Below are positions 1-7,445 of a stretch of DNA of 8,574 nt, one piece after another. Below the pieces are notes generated by a model. It was not told the origin of the DNA, ran no database searches, and was given only the letters and a program-made list of their open reading frames with translations. Source of the stretch: Methylococcaceae bacterium (GTDB lineage: Bacteria > Pseudomonadota > Gammaproteobacteria > Methylococcales > Methylococcaceae); assembly GCA_012026715.1 (NCBI GenBank), contig VEPB01000492.1, forward strand, positions 1 through 8,574. The letters are read 5' to 3'. Both the position numbers and the translations under genes were made by a program. Positions within the stretch are counted from its first letter, which is position 1. Every line of letters begins with the position of its first letter.

Positions 1-193
1 AGAGGAAGTTCATCCAGTAGGTTTCGAACTCCGGAGCGAAGGAGTCGAGACCGGCAGCCCAGCCGTAAACACCTTCATACCAGCGAACCCACAGGTAGAT
101 CACCGTGTAGATCAGAAACGCAAAGCTCAGCCACTTGGTATCGAGCAAGGGCTTATCTTGCTCACCAACGCCACTGACGGTTGTTGCAGCCAT
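1..193 (-). CDS. pmoC: Particulate methane monooxygenase subunit C, N-terminal part (cut by window edge)
   Basis: Reading the minus strand from the ATG at 193-191 gives 64 codons open to the left edge. The peptide begins MAATTVSGVG and continues with the PmoC N-terminal signature: KWLSFAFLIYTVIYLWVRWY (residues 20-39, entering the first membrane helix), then YGWAAGLDSFAPEFETYWMN (43-62), nearly the same as the Methylococcus-type PmoC as I remember it. PmoC is an integral membrane subunit of the copper enzyme that oxidises methane to methanol in intracytoplasmic membranes. Its metal ligands lie further downstream, outside the window. A ribosome site AGAGGT (205-200) sits 6 nt before the ATG. 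In methanotrophs pmoC normally leads a pmoCAB operon, so pmoA and pmoB are expected to the left. The related AmoC of ammonia oxidisers and PxmC are less likely, because the match to PmoC runs through the whole visible stretch. Confidence 0.95.
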   Translation of the reverse strand, partial: MAATTVSGVGEQDKPLLDTKWLSFAFLIYTVIYLWVRWYEGVYGWAAGLDSFAPEFETYWMNFL

Positions 194-304
194 TTTTTTA
201 CCTCTAGTTTAGTTTTTAGGTTATTACAGCTGTCGTCGGGAACGATTCCGAACCAGACGACGCCCGTATGACCCAGGTCAAAAAACTTTGTTCCCAATTT
301 GTTC
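194..304 (-). promoter_or_regulatory. pmoC upstream region with inverted and direct repeats
   Basis: This is the leader and probable control region of pmoC. Three elements are visible: the AGAGGT ribosome site (200-205); an inverted repeat TGACC-N2-GGTCA (269-280); and a direct repeat TTTGTTC at 287-293 and 298-304, whose start points are 11 bp apart, about one helical turn. The two repeat elements lie within 36 bp of each other, 76-111 bp upstream of the pmoC start. I could not find a convincing sigma-70 -35/-10 pair for pmoC here. Binding of a regulator is inference; short repeats of this size can arise by chance. Confidence 0.35.
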
Positions 305-368
305 ATTTTTTATGGCCGCGCAGCCACACCATTTCCCTTAGTCGGCAGTGTAAAATTGACCGAAACCC

Positions 369-397
369 ATGACGGCGGCGCGCTGAACCTTCATAAT
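369..397 (+). promoter_or_regulatory. Candidate sigma-70 promoter for glgX
   Basis: A -35-like ATGACG (369-374, 4 of 6 matches to TTGACA) is separated by exactly 17 bp from a -10-like CATAAT (392-397, 5 of 6 matches to TATAAT). Transcription would begin near 404, giving a leader of about 90 nt before the glgX ATG at 493. The nearby TTGACC at 356-361 is a better -35 by sequence but is 30 bp from the -10 box, too far to pair with it. Confidence 0.4.
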
Positions 398-492
398 CAA
401 GATCCGAAAACCGACGTGCCCGCCGGGAATCCAACCCGATCCCGGCTCAATTGCGACCAGGCTGCACATCCGTAGACACCGCGCCCCATCGA

Positions 493-2568
493 ATGTCGAC
501 CTTTTCCTATTCTGCCGGGCTGCCCGTTCCCCTGGGCGTTCATCTTCACAAAGACGGCGTCAATTTCGCGCTGTTCAGCAGACATGCAACCCGCGTGACC
601 CTTCTGCTGTTCCGCGAACCCGCCGATACCGAGCCCTTTCAGACCATAGAGCTGGACGCCCACCATCACCGCACTGGGGACATTTGGCATGTGTGCGTCG
701 AAGGTGCGAGCCGCGGCTTGCTTTATGGATTCCGGGTGGATGGGCCTTTTGACCCCTACCGCGGACACCGGTTCTGTGGCGACTACGTTCTGCTCGACCC
801 CTATGCGACCGCGCTGGTAAGCCCGGAAGATTGGGACTTCTCGGCTTATTGCGGAACGGTGCCGGCCAGCCGCCAACCCCGTAAACCCTTGGCGAAATGC
901 CTGGTTACCGCCAACGGCTTCGATTGGGAAGGGGACCGTCCGCTAAGGCGCCATTGGTCGGAACTGGTGATCTACGAAACCCATGTGCGCGGGATGACCA
1001 TACACCCGTCCTCCGGTGCCGGATCCGCCGGCACCTACCTGGGCATCATTGAAAAAATCCCTTATCTCAAGGAACTGGGCATCAACACGCTGGAACTGAT
1101 GCCGCTGCAAGCCTTCAACCCGCGCGAAACCACCGCCCAAAACCCTTTTACCGGCCAGCCGCTGGCCAACTACTGGGGCTATAACACCGTGGCTTTCTTC
1201 GCCCCCCACGAGGGTTACGGCAGCCGCCGCTATCCCGGCTGCCAGGTGGACGAATTCCGCACCATGGTGAAGGCATTGCACAAGGCCGGCATCGAGGTGC
1301 TGCTGGATGTGGTGTTCAACCATACGGCCGAAGGGGACGAAACCGGTCCCACCCTCAATTTTCGGGGCATGGACAACAGCATCTACTACCTGTTGGAAGA
1401 GGACAAATCCAAGTACAAAAATTATTCGGGCTGCGGCAACACCCTCAATTGCAACCATCCGGTGGTGCGCAATTACATCCTGGACTGCCTGCGCTACTGG
1501 GTGGTGGAGATGCACGTGGACGGCTTCCGCTTCGATCTGGCCTCGATCCTGGGGCGTGACCGCAGCGGCCACCTGGTGTCCAACCCACCGCTGCTGGAAC
1601 AGATCGCGGAAGACCCGATTCTGCGCCAGGTCAAACTCATCGCGGAAGCTTGGGACGCCGGCGGCGCCTACCTGGTGGGCCGATTTCCCGGCGAACGGTG
1701 GTCGGAATGGAACGGCCAGTTTCGCGACGACGTGCGGCTGTTCTGGCGCGGCGACCGGGGCATGGCCGGCGCCTTGGCAACGCGCCTGTGCGGCAGCGCC
1801 GACCTTTACGACCACAGCGGCAAGGCGCCCGTCAACAGCATCAACTTCGTGACCTGCCACGACGGTTTCACGCTGGAAGACCTGGTGAGCTACCAGCACA
1901 AGCACAACCTGGCCAACGGTGAAGAAAACCGCGACGGCTCCAATGACAATCACGGCGCCAACTACGGGATCGAAGGCGCGACCGATAGTCCCGACATCCT
2001 GCGACTCCGGCTGCGTCAAAAGAAGAACCTGATCGCCACCCTGCTGCTGTCGCGCGGCGTTCCGATGCTCCTGGGAGGGGACGAATTCGGCCGTACCCAA
2101 CAGGGTAACAACAACGCCTATTGCCAGGACAACGAAATCTCTTGGTTCGACTGGACCCTGCTGGACCGGAACCAGGAATTTTACGCCTTTGTTCGCGGTA
2201 TGCTTGCCTTCCGCAAGCGCCACCGGGTCCTGTCTTGGGAACAGTTTTACCGAAGCGAAGACGTGACCTGGTTCAACTGCGACGGCCAGATGCCCGACTG
2301 GAGCAACGAGTTCTCCCTGGGCTGCCACATCCATGTCGGCCGCGACGGGGAACCGGGACTCTGCCTGTTGTTCAACGCATCCCAGCGCACCGTGGATTTT
2401 CCCTTACCCGCCCTCGGCTATGGACAGGTTTGGTCCAAGACCATCGATACGACCGCGGACCAGGGCCAAGACGTCCTGCTCGACGAACATGCCCCCAAAC
2501 TGCTCGGCCAGTTGAGCTTGCCGGTGCGCGACCGCAGCCTGGTCGTCTTGGTGGTACGCCAGCACTAA
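493..2568 (+). CDS. glgX: Glycogen debranching enzyme / isoamylase-type GH13 protein
   Basis: A 691-residue cytoplasmic alpha-amylase-family enzyme expected to hydrolyse alpha-1,6 branch points of glycogen or limit dextrins, releasing malto-oligosaccharides. The N-terminal CBM48-like domain has PLGV (13-16) and GVNFALFS (22-29). The GH13 barrel shows YETHVRG (161-167), NYWGYN (226-231), DVVFNH (272-277), GFRFD with nucleophile D348, AEAWD with acid/base E385, and CHDGF with H456 and D457. A debranching-type segment LGGDEFGRTQQGNNNAYCQD runs from 527. A C-terminal beta domain closes the protein. All three catalytic acids are present and the length is near the family norm (E. coli GlgX about 657). 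The reading frame also has a TTG 14 codons upstream (451), but I chose the ATG at 493 because homologues begin a few residues before the PLG motif; neither start has a clear Shine-Dalgarno. The gene converges on relA with 76 bp between them and no clear terminator there. Confidence 0.93.
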   Translation: MSTFSYSAGLPVPLGVHLHKDGVNFALFSRHATRVTLLLFREPADTEPFQTIELDAHHHRTGDIWHVCVEGASRGLLYGFRVDGPFDPYRGHRFCGDYVLLDPYATALVSPEDWDFSAYCGTVPASRQPRKPLAKCLVTANGFDWEGDRPLRRHWSELVIYETHVRGMTIHPSSGAGSAGTYLGIIEKIPYLKELGINTLELMPLQAFNPRETTAQNPFTGQPLANYWGYNTVAFFAPHEGYGSRRYPGCQVDEFRTMVKALHKAGIEVLLDVVFNHTAEGDETGPTLNFRGMDNSIYYLLEEDKSKYKNYSGCGNTLNCNHPVVRNYILDCLRYWVVEMHVDGFRFDLASILGRDRSGHLVSNPPLLEQIAEDPILRQVKLIAEAWDAGGAYLVGRFPGERWSEWNGQFRDDVRLFWRGDRGMAGALATRLCGSADLYDHSGKAPVNSINFVTCHDGFTLEDLVSYQHKHNLANGEENRDGSNDNHGANYGIEGATDSPDILRLRLRQKKNLIATLLLSRGVPMLLGGDEFGRTQQGNNNAYCQDNEISWFDWTLLDRNQEFYAFVRGMLAFRKRHRVLSWEQFYRSEDVTWFNCDGQMPDWSNEFSLGCHIHVGRDGEPGLCLLFNASQRTVDFPLPALGYGQVWSKTIDTTADQGQDVLLDEHAPKLLGQLSLPVRDRSLVVLVVRQH

Positions 2569-2644
2569 CCAATCGGCCGCCGGGTCAACTCCTGGCGATG
2601 GATGCTGGAGTCGAGCAACCGCAACGCCCAAGCAAGACGCCGGT

Positions 2645-4819
2645 TCAATGCCCCTTGCGTCCGGCATGGATCACGCTGTTGACCTGACACAGCTTGTCCA
2701 AGGCGACGCTGAGCTGGGCCACGTCGAAAACCTCCACGGCAATCTCCATGATCACCGAACGATCCTCCCGGTCGGTGACGGTATGGGTCCGGATGATGTT
2801 GATGTGCTCGTTGGCCAACACCTGGGTCACATCCTTCAATAATCCCTTGCGGTCGATGGCGCGCACCTCGATCTCGGCCGGCGCAGAGACCGCGCCACTG
2901 CCCCAGCTCACCTCGATCAAGCGCTGCTTGCGCCGCGGCGGCAGGTGCACGATGTTCGGGCAATCGGCCCGATGTATCGCAACACCGCGTCCCACTGTGA
3001 CATAGCCGACGATGGGCACCCGCGGCACCGGCTCGCAGCAGTGGGCGAAATGCATCATCAGATTGCGGATGCCCTGCACGCTCACCTGCTCCGCTTCCTT
3101 GATGCCGCTGCCCGCTTTGGAGGAATTGCCGGCATGCTGCACCACCGGCAGTTGAAATCCCGGCACCTTGAGCGTGGCGGCCAACTGGGCTGCGCCGATG
3201 TCGCCGCGCCCCAGTGCCAGCAACAAGTCGTCGGGCCGCTGCAGGTGGAAGTGATGGGCCAGTTCGGCTAGTTCGGCATCCTTGAGAGCGCCAAGCCCCA
3301 GCTTGTGGCGCTCCCGCTCCAGCAGCGCCCTGCCGCTTCTCAAGTGTTTGTCATGATCCTGCTGCTTGAACCACTGGCGGATCTTGGCGCGGGCGTGGCT
3401 GGTCTGTACATACCCCATGTGGGGATCGAGCCACCCCAGACTGGGGCCACCCACCTTCACCGTGAGGATCTCCACTTTCTCCCCCGACTTCAGGGAATAA
3501 GTGAGCGGCACGATGCTGCCATTGACCTTGGCACCGCGGCAGCGGTGTCCCACCTCGGAATGGATGGCATAGGCGAAATCCAGCGGGGTCGCCCCCTTCT
3601 TGAGGCGAACCACCTGGCCCTTGGGGGTCAGCACGAAGATCTGGTCGGCAAACAGTTCCGAGCGGAAATCCTCCAGCAGGCGGCGGTCGTCGTCCTTGCT
3701 CTCCAGCAAGCGGCGCAACGAGTTGATGCTGTTCTCGAGGGCGGAATCGCGGCCACCGCCTTCCTTGTAACGCCAATGGGCAGCCACGCCGTATTCGGCG
3801 AAGGCGTGCATCTCGTGGGTACGGATCTGGATTTCCACCGGCCGTCCTTCCGGCCCCACCACCACCGTGTGCAGGGACTGGTAGCCGTTTTCCTTGGGGT
3901 TGGCAATGTAGTCGTCAAACTCCTTGGGAATATGCAGCCACTCCCCGTGAACGACCCCTAGCACCGCGTAGCAGGTCGCCGGTTTGTCGACGATCACCCG
4001 CACCGCCAACAGGTCGTACAAGTCCTCCAGCCCCACATGCTTGCGCCGCATCTTGCTCCAGATGCTGTATAAATGCTTGGGGCGGCCGTAGACCCGGGCC
4101 TTGACCTCCTGATCCGCCAAGGCTTTTTCCAGCAGGGCGATGAACCGGTGGACGTAGGATTCGCGCTCGCCCCGGTTGCTCGCCAGCGATTTGGCCAGGG
4201 ACCGATACTCCTCGGGCTCGATATAGCGGAACGACAGGTCCTCCAGTTCCCATTTCAGTTGACCGAGGCCAAGCCGGTTGGCCAGCGGCGCGAAGATGTC
4301 CAGGGTCTCCCGCGCAATCCGGTAACTGACCGCCTCCTGTTCCTCGTATTTCAGCAACCGCAGCCGCTGGACCCGGTAAGCCAGCTTGACCAGTACCGCG
4401 CGCACGTCGTTGACCACCGCCAGCAACATGCGCCGCAGCAATTCGGCCTGCTCGGCCTCGTGGACCTCCTCGCAATATTCGTTGAACGTGTTGAGCCAAT
4501 TGATCTTCTGGACCAGGCCAGCGACATCCTCCCCGAAGCGCTCGCGCACGAAGCCCTCACCCAGGGTGTCACGCACCCAGGGATCGCTCAACAAAGCCGC
4601 CTCCAGGGTGTGTGGATCGGCCCGCAACCCCAGCAGGATGTTGGAGACATCGATACCGCGTGGCCGCACCAAAGCATCCCGATCACGGGCCTCCACCGCC
4701 ACCCGTAGCGCCGCCTCCAGGCGTTTCCGTTCGGCCTCCGCGACGCCGGCACAAAGCCGCTCCAGCAGGTGCTCGTGGGACTGCAAAGAGATATCGGACT
4801 GATAGAGGGAATGCTTCAT
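2645..4819 (-). CDS. relA: GTP pyrophosphokinase RelA (ppGpp synthetase)
   Basis: A 724-residue RelA/SpoT-family protein that transfers pyrophosphate from ATP to GTP or GDP, making (p)ppGpp at ribosomes stalled by uncharged tRNA. Domains in order: degenerate HD hydrolase domain (about 50-185; the expected HD pair is replaced by LLSDPWV near 77-83, so hydrolysis is not expected); synthetase domain with YGRPKHLYSIWSKM (244-257), EFDD (300-303), NGYQSLHTVV (311-320) and EIQIRT (329-334); TGS domain (about 391-455); zinc-finger/CC domain with HCC (593-595), H616 and C620; C-terminal ACT domain (about 649-724). EFDD is the acidic version typical of synthetase-only RelA, whereas bifunctional SpoT/Rel carry RxKD. 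This implies that a SpoT-type hydrolase is encoded elsewhere. The ATG at 4819-4817 is preceded by AAGG at only 2 nt spacing, a weak ribosome site. The gene is divergent from the CHAD gene and convergent with glgX. Confidence 0.96.
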   Translation of the reverse strand: MKHSLYQSDISLQSHEHLLERLCAGVAEAERKRLEAALRVAVEARDRDALVRPRGIDVSNILLGLRADPHTLEAALLSDPWVRDTLGEGFVRERFGEDVAGLVQKINWLNTFNEYCEEVHEAEQAELLRRMLLAVVNDVRAVLVKLAYRVQRLRLLKYEEQEAVSYRIARETLDIFAPLANRLGLGQLKWELEDLSFRYIEPEEYRSLAKSLASNRGERESYVHRFIALLEKALADQEVKARVYGRPKHLYSIWSKMRRKHVGLEDLYDLLAVRVIVDKPATCYAVLGVVHGEWLHIPKEFDDYIANPKENGYQSLHTVVVGPEGRPVEIQIRTHEMHAFAEYGVAAHWRYKEGGGRDSALENSINSLRRLLESKDDDRRLLEDFRSELFADQIFVLTPKGQVVRLKKGATPLDFAYAIHSEVGHRCRGAKVNGSIVPLTYSLKSGEKVEILTVKVGGPSLGWLDPHMGYVQTSHARAKIRQWFKQQDHDKHLRSGRALLERERHKLGLGALKDAELAELAHHFHLQRPDDLLLALGRGDIGAAQLAATLKVPGFQLPVVQHAGNSSKAGSGIKEAEQVSVQGIRNLMMHFAHCCEPVPRVPIVGYVTVGRGVAIHRADCPNIVHLPPRRKQRLIEVSWGSGAVSAPAEIEVRAIDRKGLLKDVTQVLANEHINIIRTHTVTDREDRSVIMEIAVEVFDVAQLSVALDKLCQVNSVIHAGRKGH

Positions 4820-4968
4820 CGCCTTGAAAATGGGCCACCCGCAACGGACAACGCGGGCCAGAATGGCCGAGTTCGCCCCGCAGTTTACCGGAAAACCGGC
4901 CGGTTGCTGCCGCCTCGAACACGCCTTGCGCTGGGTGGGCCGTCGGGAATTATGGCAGAATCGCTCTC
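4820..4968. promoter_or_regulatory. Divergent relA / CHAD control region with 12-bp palindrome
   Basis: These 149 bp separate two divergent starts and must hold promoters for both. A perfect 12-bp palindrome AACCGGCCGGTT lies at 4894-4905, with a further CCGG at 4888-4891, making a run of CCGG units. For relA (minus) a candidate promoter is TTGTCA (4975-4970) and CATAAT (4954-4949), each 5 of 6 matches but only 15 bp apart; its -35 box overlaps the CHAD ATG. For CHAD no good -35/-10 pair or Shine-Dalgarno was seen. The promoter assignment is weak. Confidence 0.3.
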
Positions 4969-6000
4969 ATGACAAGTGCAAAGGACTCGTCGCTAGCCGC
5001 TCCCTCGGTTCCCGACCCAGCCGCCAAATTCGACGGTTCCCTTCGTGCGGACCAGGCCACCAAGATCGTCCTGCTGGAACTGCTGGCGGTAATGGAATTC
5101 CATGAGTCCGGCGTGCTGCAGCGTAGCCACGAGGAATGTCTGCATGACTATCGGATCGCGGTGCGGCGCGGTCGATCTGCGTTAAGCCAATTGCGGGAAA
5201 GTTTCCCGCCGTCGATCATGACCCGCTTTGCACCCAAGTTGATCGCCTTGGGCCGGGTGACCACTCCGGCCAGGGATCTGGACGTCCACCTGCTGGGCTT
5301 CGACGCCCTCAAGTCGAGCGTTCCCAATCACTTTCAGGATGCCCTGGAGCCGCTCCGCGCGGTGTTGCTACAACAGGCCGACTGGGCTTACGGCGAGCTC
5401 TTCCGCCACCTGAGTTCCGGCGGCTACCGCCGCTTCATGGCCGACTGGCGACGCTTCCTTGAAACACCGCCACCGGCCCGTCCCAGGGCGACGGAGGCAC
5501 TGACTCCGATCATCGACCTGGCGGGACGGCGCATCTGGAAACTCTACCGGCGCGCCATCAAGCAAGGCCGCGCCATCAAAGACCGCTCGCCGGCCGAGTG
5601 TCTGCACGAATTGCGCAAGACCTGCAAAAAGCTGCGTTACCTTCTGGAATTCTTCCGCCACCTCTACCCTGAGCCGGAAATCACTCGCGCCATCAAGCTG
5701 CTCAAGCGGCTGCAGGACTATCTGGGAGAATTTCAGGACGTCGAGGTACAGATCCACAAGATCCAGGAACTGGGACAGATCATGCGCAAGCAGTCAGCCG
5801 TTCCCACCGACACCCTGCTGGCCATGGGGGCCTTGCTGGGTCGGCTGGACCACCGCGAAAGCCGGTTGCGGGAGGAGTTTGCCAGACGCTTCCGCAGCTT
5901 CGCCTCCACCGAACACCAGGCCGAATACCGCAGCCTGTTCCGGCCGGTTGAACTTGCGGCCCTGAAGCCTGCTGCGGAGTTGACCGGATCCGCGGGCTGA
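4969..6000 (+). CDS. Stand-alone CHAD-domain protein (polyphosphate-associated family)
   Basis: A 343-residue protein made almost wholly of one CHAD domain (conserved histidine alpha-helical domain). Two related halves are visible. The first has LHDYRIAVRRGRSAL (58-72; H59, R62, R66, R67) followed by TTPARDLDV (98-106). The second has LHELRKTCKKLRYLLEFF (212-229; H213, R216, K220) followed by LKRLQDYLGEFQDVEV (245-260). The many conserved basic residues suit binding of a polyanion, and CHAD proteins of other bacteria have been found on polyphosphate granules. No CYTH domain, signal peptide or membrane segment is seen, so it should be cytosolic. The ATG at 4969 has no clear Shine-Dalgarno. ndh follows after 49 bp, so the two may be cotranscribed. 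Family assignment is firm; the polyphosphate role is from the family, not from this sequence. Confidence 0.9.
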   Translation: MTSAKDSSLAAPSVPDPAAKFDGSLRADQATKIVLLELLAVMEFHESGVLQRSHEECLHDYRIAVRRGRSALSQLRESFPPSIMTRFAPKLIALGRVTTPARDLDVHLLGFDALKSSVPNHFQDALEPLRAVLLQQADWAYGELFRHLSSGGYRRFMADWRRFLETPPPARPRATEALTPIIDLAGRRIWKLYRRAIKQGRAIKDRSPAECLHELRKTCKKLRYLLEFFRHLYPEPEITRAIKLLKRLQDYLGEFQDVEVQIHKIQELGQIMRKQSAVPTDTLLAMGALLGRLDHRESRLREEFARRFRSFASTEHQAEYRSLFRPVELAALKPAAELTGSAG

Positions 6001-6049
6001 GCGACGCTGACGCCTTCATAACAATGACAAGCCACTCGAGGGGGATTGC

Positions 6050-7378
6050 ATGAATCAAGTCGCGACCAACCCGGTCCCGCGCATCGTCATCGTCGGCGGC
6101 GGCGCCGGCGGCCTGGAACTGGCCACTCGACTGGGCAACAGCCTGGGCCAGCAGCATCGGGCCGAGATCACGCTGATCGATTGCAGCCACAGCCACATCT
6201 GGAAACCGTTACTGCACGAGGTGGCAGCCGGAACCCTGGACTGCAACGACGATGAGTTGTCCTACCTGGCCCACGCCCGCAGCCACCATTTTCGGTTCGC
6301 CTTGGGCCGGATGGATGGCTTGAACCGCCAGGACAAAACGGTCTCCATCGCGCCCATCGTCAATCGGGACGGAATCGAGGTGGTACCGGCCCGGCGCCAG
6401 GCCTACGATCTTCTGGTCATCGCCGTCGGCAGCGTGTGCAACGATTTCGGCATTCCCGGGGTGGCGGAACACTGCCTGTTCCTCGATACCACGGAACAAG
6501 CCAAGCAGTTCCAGACCCGGCTCATGGAAGCCTATCTCAGGGCCCATGCCCAGGGTGGAACCCAACGTTCCGGAGAACTGGATGTGGCCATCGTCGGCGG
6601 CGGCGCCACGGGGATCGAATTGTCGGCGCAGCTGCACCAGGCCACCCGCTTGCTGCACGCCTATGGCCTCGACAACGTGCGGCCATCCGACATTCGGCTG
6701 CATCTGATCGAAGCCGCACCCAAGCTATTGCCGGACTTGCCGCCGCGCTTGTCGGAAGCAACCCGGGCGCAGCTGAATGCCTTGGGCGTGGCAACCCATC
6801 TGGGCGAACGGGTGGTGGAGATCACTCCGGAAGGCATCAAGACCCAAACCGGGCTGTTCATCCCGGCTGCCCTAAAGGTGTGGGCGGCGGGCATCAAGGC
6901 CCCCGAGTGGCTCAACGGCACAGGAGGCCTGGAAACCAACCGGATCAACCAACTGCGGGTGAAGCCGACGCTGCAGACCAGCCTGGACGATGACATCTTC
7001 GCCTTGGGAGACTGCGCCGCCTGCCCCTGGCCGGAGAAGGGACCACAAGCCTTTGTGCCGCCGCGAGCCCAGTCGGCCCATCAGATGGCCGAGGTGATCT
7101 ACACCAACATCCACCGAAAACTGACCGGAAAGGAATTAATCACCTTCCGTTATCGCGACTACGGTTCCCTGGTATCCCTCGGCAAATACAGCACGGTAGG
7201 CAATTTAATGGGGAATCTGCTGGGGACAGTCATGATCGAGGGACTGCTGGCCCGGCTGGTTTATCTGTCTTTATACAAGATGCACCAACTGGCACTATTC
7301 GGTCCCTTCAGGGTGGCCTTGCTGATGGTCGCCCACTTCTTCCGCCGTCGGCTCCGTCCCAAAATCAAGCTGCACTGA
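6050..7378 (+). CDS. ndh: Type II NADH:quinone oxidoreductase (NDH-2)
   Basis: A 442-residue flavoprotein that passes electrons from NADH to quinone at the inner face of the cytoplasmic membrane without pumping protons. The FAD Rossmann motif IVGGGAGG lies at 14-21, and the NADH-binding motif IVGGGATGIE at 181-190. Other conserved blocks are HSHIWKPLLHEVA (47-59), VWAAGIKAPEWL (277-288), GGLETNRINQL (292-302), DDIFALGDCA (314-323) and VPPRAQSAHQMA (336-347). The C-terminal part (about 396-442) has hydrophobic stretches mixed with basic residues and ends RPKIKLH, as in the membrane-attaching tail of E. coli Ndh (RPRLKLH). Full-length alignment to E. coli Ndh from memory is clear. A strong ribosome site GAGGGGG (6038-6044) lies 5 nt before the ATG. 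It follows the CHAD gene by 49 bp, probably in one transcript. I see no terminator with a U-tract for it on the plus strand. Confidence 0.96.
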   Translation: MNQVATNPVPRIVIVGGGAGGLELATRLGNSLGQQHRAEITLIDCSHSHIWKPLLHEVAAGTLDCNDDELSYLAHARSHHFRFALGRMDGLNRQDKTVSIAPIVNRDGIEVVPARRQAYDLLVIAVGSVCNDFGIPGVAEHCLFLDTTEQAKQFQTRLMEAYLRAHAQGGTQRSGELDVAIVGGGATGIELSAQLHQATRLLHAYGLDNVRPSDIRLHLIEAAPKLLPDLPPRLSEATRAQLNALGVATHLGERVVEITPEGIKTQTGLFIPAALKVWAAGIKAPEWLNGTGGLETNRINQLRVKPTLQTSLDDDIFALGDCAACPWPEKGPQAFVPPRAQSAHQMAEVIYTNIHRKLTGKELITFRYRDYGSLVSLGKYSTVGNLMGNLLGTVMIEGLLARLVYLSLYKMHQLALFGPFRVALLMVAHFFRRRLRPKIKLH

Positions 7379-7410
7379 GCGGCCTTCCTTCGCCGCGTTT
7401 ACGACCGCCC

Positions 7411-7445
7411 AAATAAAAACGCCCGGACGTCAACACGTCCGGGCG
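7411..7445 (-). terminator. Strong intrinsic terminator for minus-strand transcription
   Basis: On the minus strand an 11-bp GC-rich stem (CGCCCGGACGT paired with ACGTCCGGGCG, 7445-7435 with 7430-7420) closes a GTTG loop and runs straight into TTTTTATTT (7419-7411). On the plus strand the same hairpin is followed by CGGCGGAAAC, with no U-tract, so it should stop leftward RNA far better than ndh mRNA. Confidence 0.85.

Noticed and set aside
451..492. TTG at 451 as the glgX start
   Set aside because: It adds 14 residues (RPGCTSVDTAPHR region) not expected in the family, has no ribosome site, and the ATG at 493 sits at the expected place before the PLG motif.
943..2334. Long minus-strand open frame (463 codons) opposite glgX
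   Set aside because: It lies wholly inside glgX, whose catalytic motifs are intact, and its product is a low-complexity A/V/G/Q-rich sequence with no recognisable domain. This is a GC-rich antisense shadow.
2569..2644. Possible terminator between convergent glgX and relA
   Set aside because: Only a 5-bp ACTCC/GGAGT pairing with a 14-nt loop and no U-tract was found, too weak to call.
4351..4802. Several plus- and minus-strand frames overlapping the relA 5' half
   Set aside because: They are arginine/alanine/serine-rich translations of relA in other frames; relA itself has full-length domain structure.
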